A stretch of DNA of 41,393 nucleotides from DASPHG01 sp035629775. Lineage in GTDB: Bacteria; Actinomycetota; Thermoleophilia; Solirubrobacterales; Thermoleophilaceae. Shown in pieces: positions 40,001-41,393 of this stretch; within the stretch, counting starts at the first letter, position 1, and each line of letters begins with the position of its first letter. The translations under genes were made by a program, and so were the position numbers. A model generated the notes under the pieces. The model was not told the origin of the DNA, did not search any database, and saw nothing but the letters and a program-made list of their open reading frames with translations. The DNA lies in contig DASPHG010000005.1 of assembly GCA_035629775.1 (NCBI GenBank), positions 1-41,393 on the forward strand. The letters run 5' to 3'.

Positions 40001-41393
40001 CTGGCCGACGGGCAACACTCCTTCGAGGTGAGGGCCCTCGACGCGGTCGGGAACGCGGACGCCTCACCCGCCTCCCAGTCCTGGACGGTCGACATGACGG
40101 CTCCCGCGGCCGCGATCACGAGCGGCCCGACCGGCGCCGTTGCCAGCGACGCCGCTACGTTCGAGTTCGTCTCCGCTGACGGGGCCGCGACGTTCGACTG
40201 CGCCCTCGACTCCGAGACGGCATGGGCGCCGTGCGACAGCCCGCATGAGTTGACCGGACTCGCCGACGGCCCGCACACTTTCCGCGTACGCGCGCGGGAC
40301 GCCGTCGGCAACGACCACGGTGACCCGGCGGTGCGGTCGTGGACCGTCGATACGGCCGCGCCCGCCACGGCGCTCACGAGCGGCCCCAGCGGACGCGTCA
40401 ACTCGATCTCGGCATCGTTCAAGTTCACCTCGGAGGCGGGAGCGGCCTTCGAGTGCAGCCTCGACGCGGGCGCGTGGACGCCGTGCGCGAGCCCCGCGGC
40501 CTTCGGTTCGCTGGTGGAAGGCGCCCACACGCTGAGCGTGCGGGCGAGAGATGCCGCCGGGAACGCCGACGCCAGCCCGGCGACGCGCACCTGGACGATC
40601 GACCTGTGGCCGCCCAGCACCTCGATCACGGGCGGCCCGGCCGGCACCACGACGGCGGACTCGGCGACGTTCAGCTTCTCCGCCGGCGGGGAGGCCGGCG
40701 CCTCATTCACGTGCCAGCTCGACGCCGGCGCGTGGGTCGGGTGCACCACCCCGATGACCTACACGGACCTCGCGGACGGCGCGCACACGTTCTCCGTCCG
40801 CGCCCGCGACGCCGCCGGCAATCTGGACCTGACCCCGGCCTCTCGCACGTGGACGGTCGACGCGGACCCGGTGCCGGAGCCCGAGCCCGAGCCCGAGCCA
40901 GAACCCGAGCCGGAACCGGAGCCGGAGCCCGAACCGGAGCCGGAGCCCGAGCCTCGGGTCGAAGGCTTGATGGGAACGATGAGTGACGATGTGGTTCCCG
41001 ATCCGCTCGTCGGACTGGATTCACGCAGCATGGAAACGCCGTTCGACGCCAGCAACCCGCTCGCGGGTCTCTCGGTGCTCGAAGACCAGGTGTGGTACGA
41101 TGACAATCCGCTGGCCGGACTCACGAGTAAGATCGGCCGCAGTGAAATCGAGCCCCCCGCCGAAGCTCCTCCGCCGGCCAGGCCAAAAGCCAAAGCGCCG
41201 GAGCCGGAGCCCGAGCCTGTTGAAATCGATACCCTTCAGGTCGAGGCAGCGGAATCCGACAAAGCGTCCGAGCCGGAAGAAGTCGAAGAGCCCAAGCCGA
41301 AGCCGAAAGCCGGCGGCAGGGAGAAAAAAGCTCCCCATCCCGGACCCGATCCGGACACCCTCGAAGATCTGGGGCATGAGCCGGTTCCGACTC
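37025..41393 (+). CDS. Secreted galactose-oxidase-like copper radical oxidase with Ig repeats, 3' end open
   Basis: GTG start and signal peptide (WIVAVLLLLLPATARA), then a Kelch-propeller oxidase domain and eight ~85-residue Ig-like domains. Copper ligands by position in this frame are Tyr232, Tyr440, His441 and His526, with Cys170 for the Tyr-Cys crosslink; the 86-residue Tyr440-His526 spacing equals galactose oxidase (495 to 581). It likely oxidises surface sugars, alcohols or aldehydes to produce H2O2. The frame stays open to the window end, but from about 40955 the sequence changes character after a (PE)13 tract and may not belong to this gene. Preceded by GATACT six bases before GTG. Confidence 0.85.
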   Translation, partial: MTRRAAWIVAVLLLLLPATARADHPGDREAAVIGQAHMEQHAKIWKAQARARARWSKMSRAERRAMQRKQRRAARRSYLRASASTDAPADVGSWAAPFVMTSNYKGYAIHAAMLHTGKVLMWGYPIHVKQAAFRGNESYAWLWDPSQGYGAGAVESVTPVIDGENVSIYCSGMSFLPDGRVLVVGGNLSWGSDDPDDEFEDFAGLDRALLFDPATETWTELPRPSGSHGRWYPTQTLLPDGRTLVISGLSDVAPGGVLNNTHEIYSADGQSAIQLDSAAQRRNTELYPHLFTMPDGKLLLAGPDADDSARFDPGNLADPWTDLPPLSKQRIGGTAVLMPEGPDGSSQVALIGGEPYGQSPAPLNELIDLDNATPSWTSFPALSAQRTYPNTVILPDRSLVTVGGEDRVGTWPPAERKVELFDPVTGSWRTGPAQVETRSYHSTALLLPDGRVLSTGDDLNPTQTGNRADSSPDDTGEIYSPPYLFQGARPTISSAPTRVRWDVPVGVGAPGDIDDAVLIAPAAVTHANDMNQRLVPLDIVDTYSGFGVTVQSPPSANVAPPGWYMLFLLNNGVPSVAKWVRLDSGAPEVAALPPGAGTDTTPPNTSITSAPTGTVASDAATFSFNSTEAGSFECKLDSGAWTGCTTPKSYSALAEGTHTFSVRASDAAGNTDPTPSSRAWTVDTTGPNTSISGGPTGAVQSTAASFTFTSSEAGVSFECKLDTGAWGACTSPKAYSALTNGSHTFSVRAEDALGNTDLTPASRTWTVDTVAPNTSITSGTSGTVASDSAVFAFSSTEAGSSFECKLDTNAWLACAGSAAYDGLADGPHTFQVRATDAAGNTDASPASRTWTVDTTVPETSIGPGPTGTVRSKSASFGFSSDDWAASFECRRDAEAWGACTSPHEYSNLAEGGHVFYVRAKDGVGNQDATPASRAWTVDTVAPTTSISDAPSGTVASRAASFEFSANDPNATFQCRLDGGAWGGCASPHSEDDLADGQHSFEVRALDAVGNADASPASQSWTVDMTAPAAAITSGPTGAVASDAATFEFVSADGAATFDCALDSETAWAPCDSPHELTGLADGPHTFRVRARDAVGNDHGDPAVRSWTVDTAAPATALTSGPSGRVNSISASFKFTSEAGAAFECSLDAGAWTPCASPAAFGSLVEGAHTLSVRARDAAGNADASPATRTWTIDLWPPSTSITGGPAGTTTADSATFSFSAGGEAGASFTCQLDAGAWVGCTTPMTYTDLADGAHTFSVRARDAAGNLDLTPASRTWTVDADPVPEPEPEPEPEPEPEPEPEPEPEPEPEPRVEGLMGTMSDDVVPDPLVGLDSRSMETPFDASNPLAGLSVLEDQVWYDDNPLAGLTSKIGRSEIEPPAEAPPPARPKAKAPEPEPEPVEIDTLQVEAAESDKASEPEEVEEPKPKPKAGGREKKAPHPGPDPDTLEDLGHEPVPT
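38824..40861 (+). repeat. Eight tandem Ig-like domain repeats (~85 residues each)
   Basis: In the copper-oxidase reading frame, eight units begin with TS[IL]-type motifs (NTSITSAPTGTVASD and variants), contain FECxLDxGxWxxC, and end with DAAGNxDxxPxxRTWTVD. Each has a Cys pair, probably a disulfide. They space the enzyme from the surface or bind polysaccharide. Confidence 0.8.
40874..40954 (+). repeat. Pro-Glu dipeptide tract (PE)13
   Basis: Thirteen Pro-Glu codon pairs (CCx GAG/GAA), a low-complexity linker after the last Ig repeat. It marks the point where sequence composition changes. Confidence 0.85.
40955..41393 (+). other. Compositionally different tail, possible chimeric or foreign segment
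   Basis: The frame continues with RVEGLMGTMSDDVV and three [DN]PL[VA]GL motifs, then a Pro/Lys/Glu-rich stretch to the window end. Six of nine Lys codons are AAA, whereas every Lys codon I noted upstream in this gene is AAG; a hand count of line 41221 gives ~57% GC against ~70% for lines at 40.2-40.5 kb. It could be an assembly join through the PE repeat, a recombination event, or a genuine low-complexity tail. Confidence 0.55.

Noticed and set aside
40759..41193. Ser-Gly repeat frame on the minus strand over the Pro-Glu tract
   Set aside because: The (SG)n is the antisense of (PE)n; the plus frame continues the long secreted protein.
41021..41377. 118-codon minus-strand frame at the window end
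   Set aside because: Phe/Arg/Leu-rich with no fold logic; the plus frame is also open and Glu/Pro/Lys-rich. Left unassigned because the segment may be chimeric.

Overview
The window looks like a fragment of a high-GC actinobacterial genome, most likely class Thermoleophilia (Solirubrobacterales or a relative). The reasons are strong G/C bias at third codon positions, tightly packed genes with many 4-base start/stop overlaps, several small conserved-unknown proteins of a type I associate with that class, and many genes whose start codon lies 6-9 bases after a TAnnnT-like -10 box (apparently leaderless). I saw no rRNA, tRNA, CRISPR array, insertion sequence or prophage genes. The taxonomic call rests on style, not on a marker gene.

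Layout. 1-1.9 kb: the 3' part of a cell-wall metallopeptidase, a conserved unknown gene and a 59-residue ORF. 1.9-6.2 kb (minus): a fatty-acid operon of 3-hydroxyacyl-CoA dehydrogenase, a dehydrogenase-C/enoyl-CoA hydratase fusion, a sirtuin, an HExxH membrane protease and a hotdog thioesterase. 6.3-9.8 kb: a secreted unknown protein, a PadR regulator coupled to an SRPBCC protein, a small secreted protein, and a striking hexapeptide-repeat protein with eight cysteines spaced every third residue. 9.9-13.2 kb: an ECF sigma/anti-sigma pair followed by two exported proteins. 13.2-16.6 kb: an acyl-CoA dehydrogenase with a FadR-like palindrome, small membrane proteins, an aldo/keto reductase and an acidic protein. 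16.6-19.7 kb: a Ca2+/H+ exchanger and a TerC/Alx exporter that overlap tail to tail, plus a lipoprotein.

19.7-23.9 kb: two tandem secreted D-glucuronyl C5-epimerase-like proteins, then an ArsA/Get3-type ATPase with a coupled small helical protein, ending in a long palindrome. 23.9-26.5 kb: an EVE-domain protein, DUF2203, DUF4242, STAS and small proteins. 26.6-31.5 kb: an MFS transporter, a VLCAD-like acyl-CoA dehydrogenase and citrate synthase on the minus strand, then a cupin and a receiver domain lacking its phospho-acceptor aspartate. 31.5-34.3 kb: a redox/stress operon (YceI, FMN reductase, TetR, GNAT, peroxiredoxin) behind a good sigma70-type promoter. 34.5-37 kb: a MoxR ATPase/CoxE-like VWA pair with a divergent small membrane protein. 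37 kb to the end: a huge secreted galactose-oxidase-like radical copper oxidase with eight Ig-like repeats.

The last ~430 bases follow a (Pro-Glu)13 tract and change abruptly in codon use (AAA lysine codons appear, GC drops). This may be an assembly chimera or a foreign segment. Metabolically the window is rich in acyl-CoA turnover (two acyl-CoA dehydrogenases, the hydratase/dehydrogenase pair, thioesterase, sirtuin, citrate synthase), consistent with aerobic growth on fatty acids.
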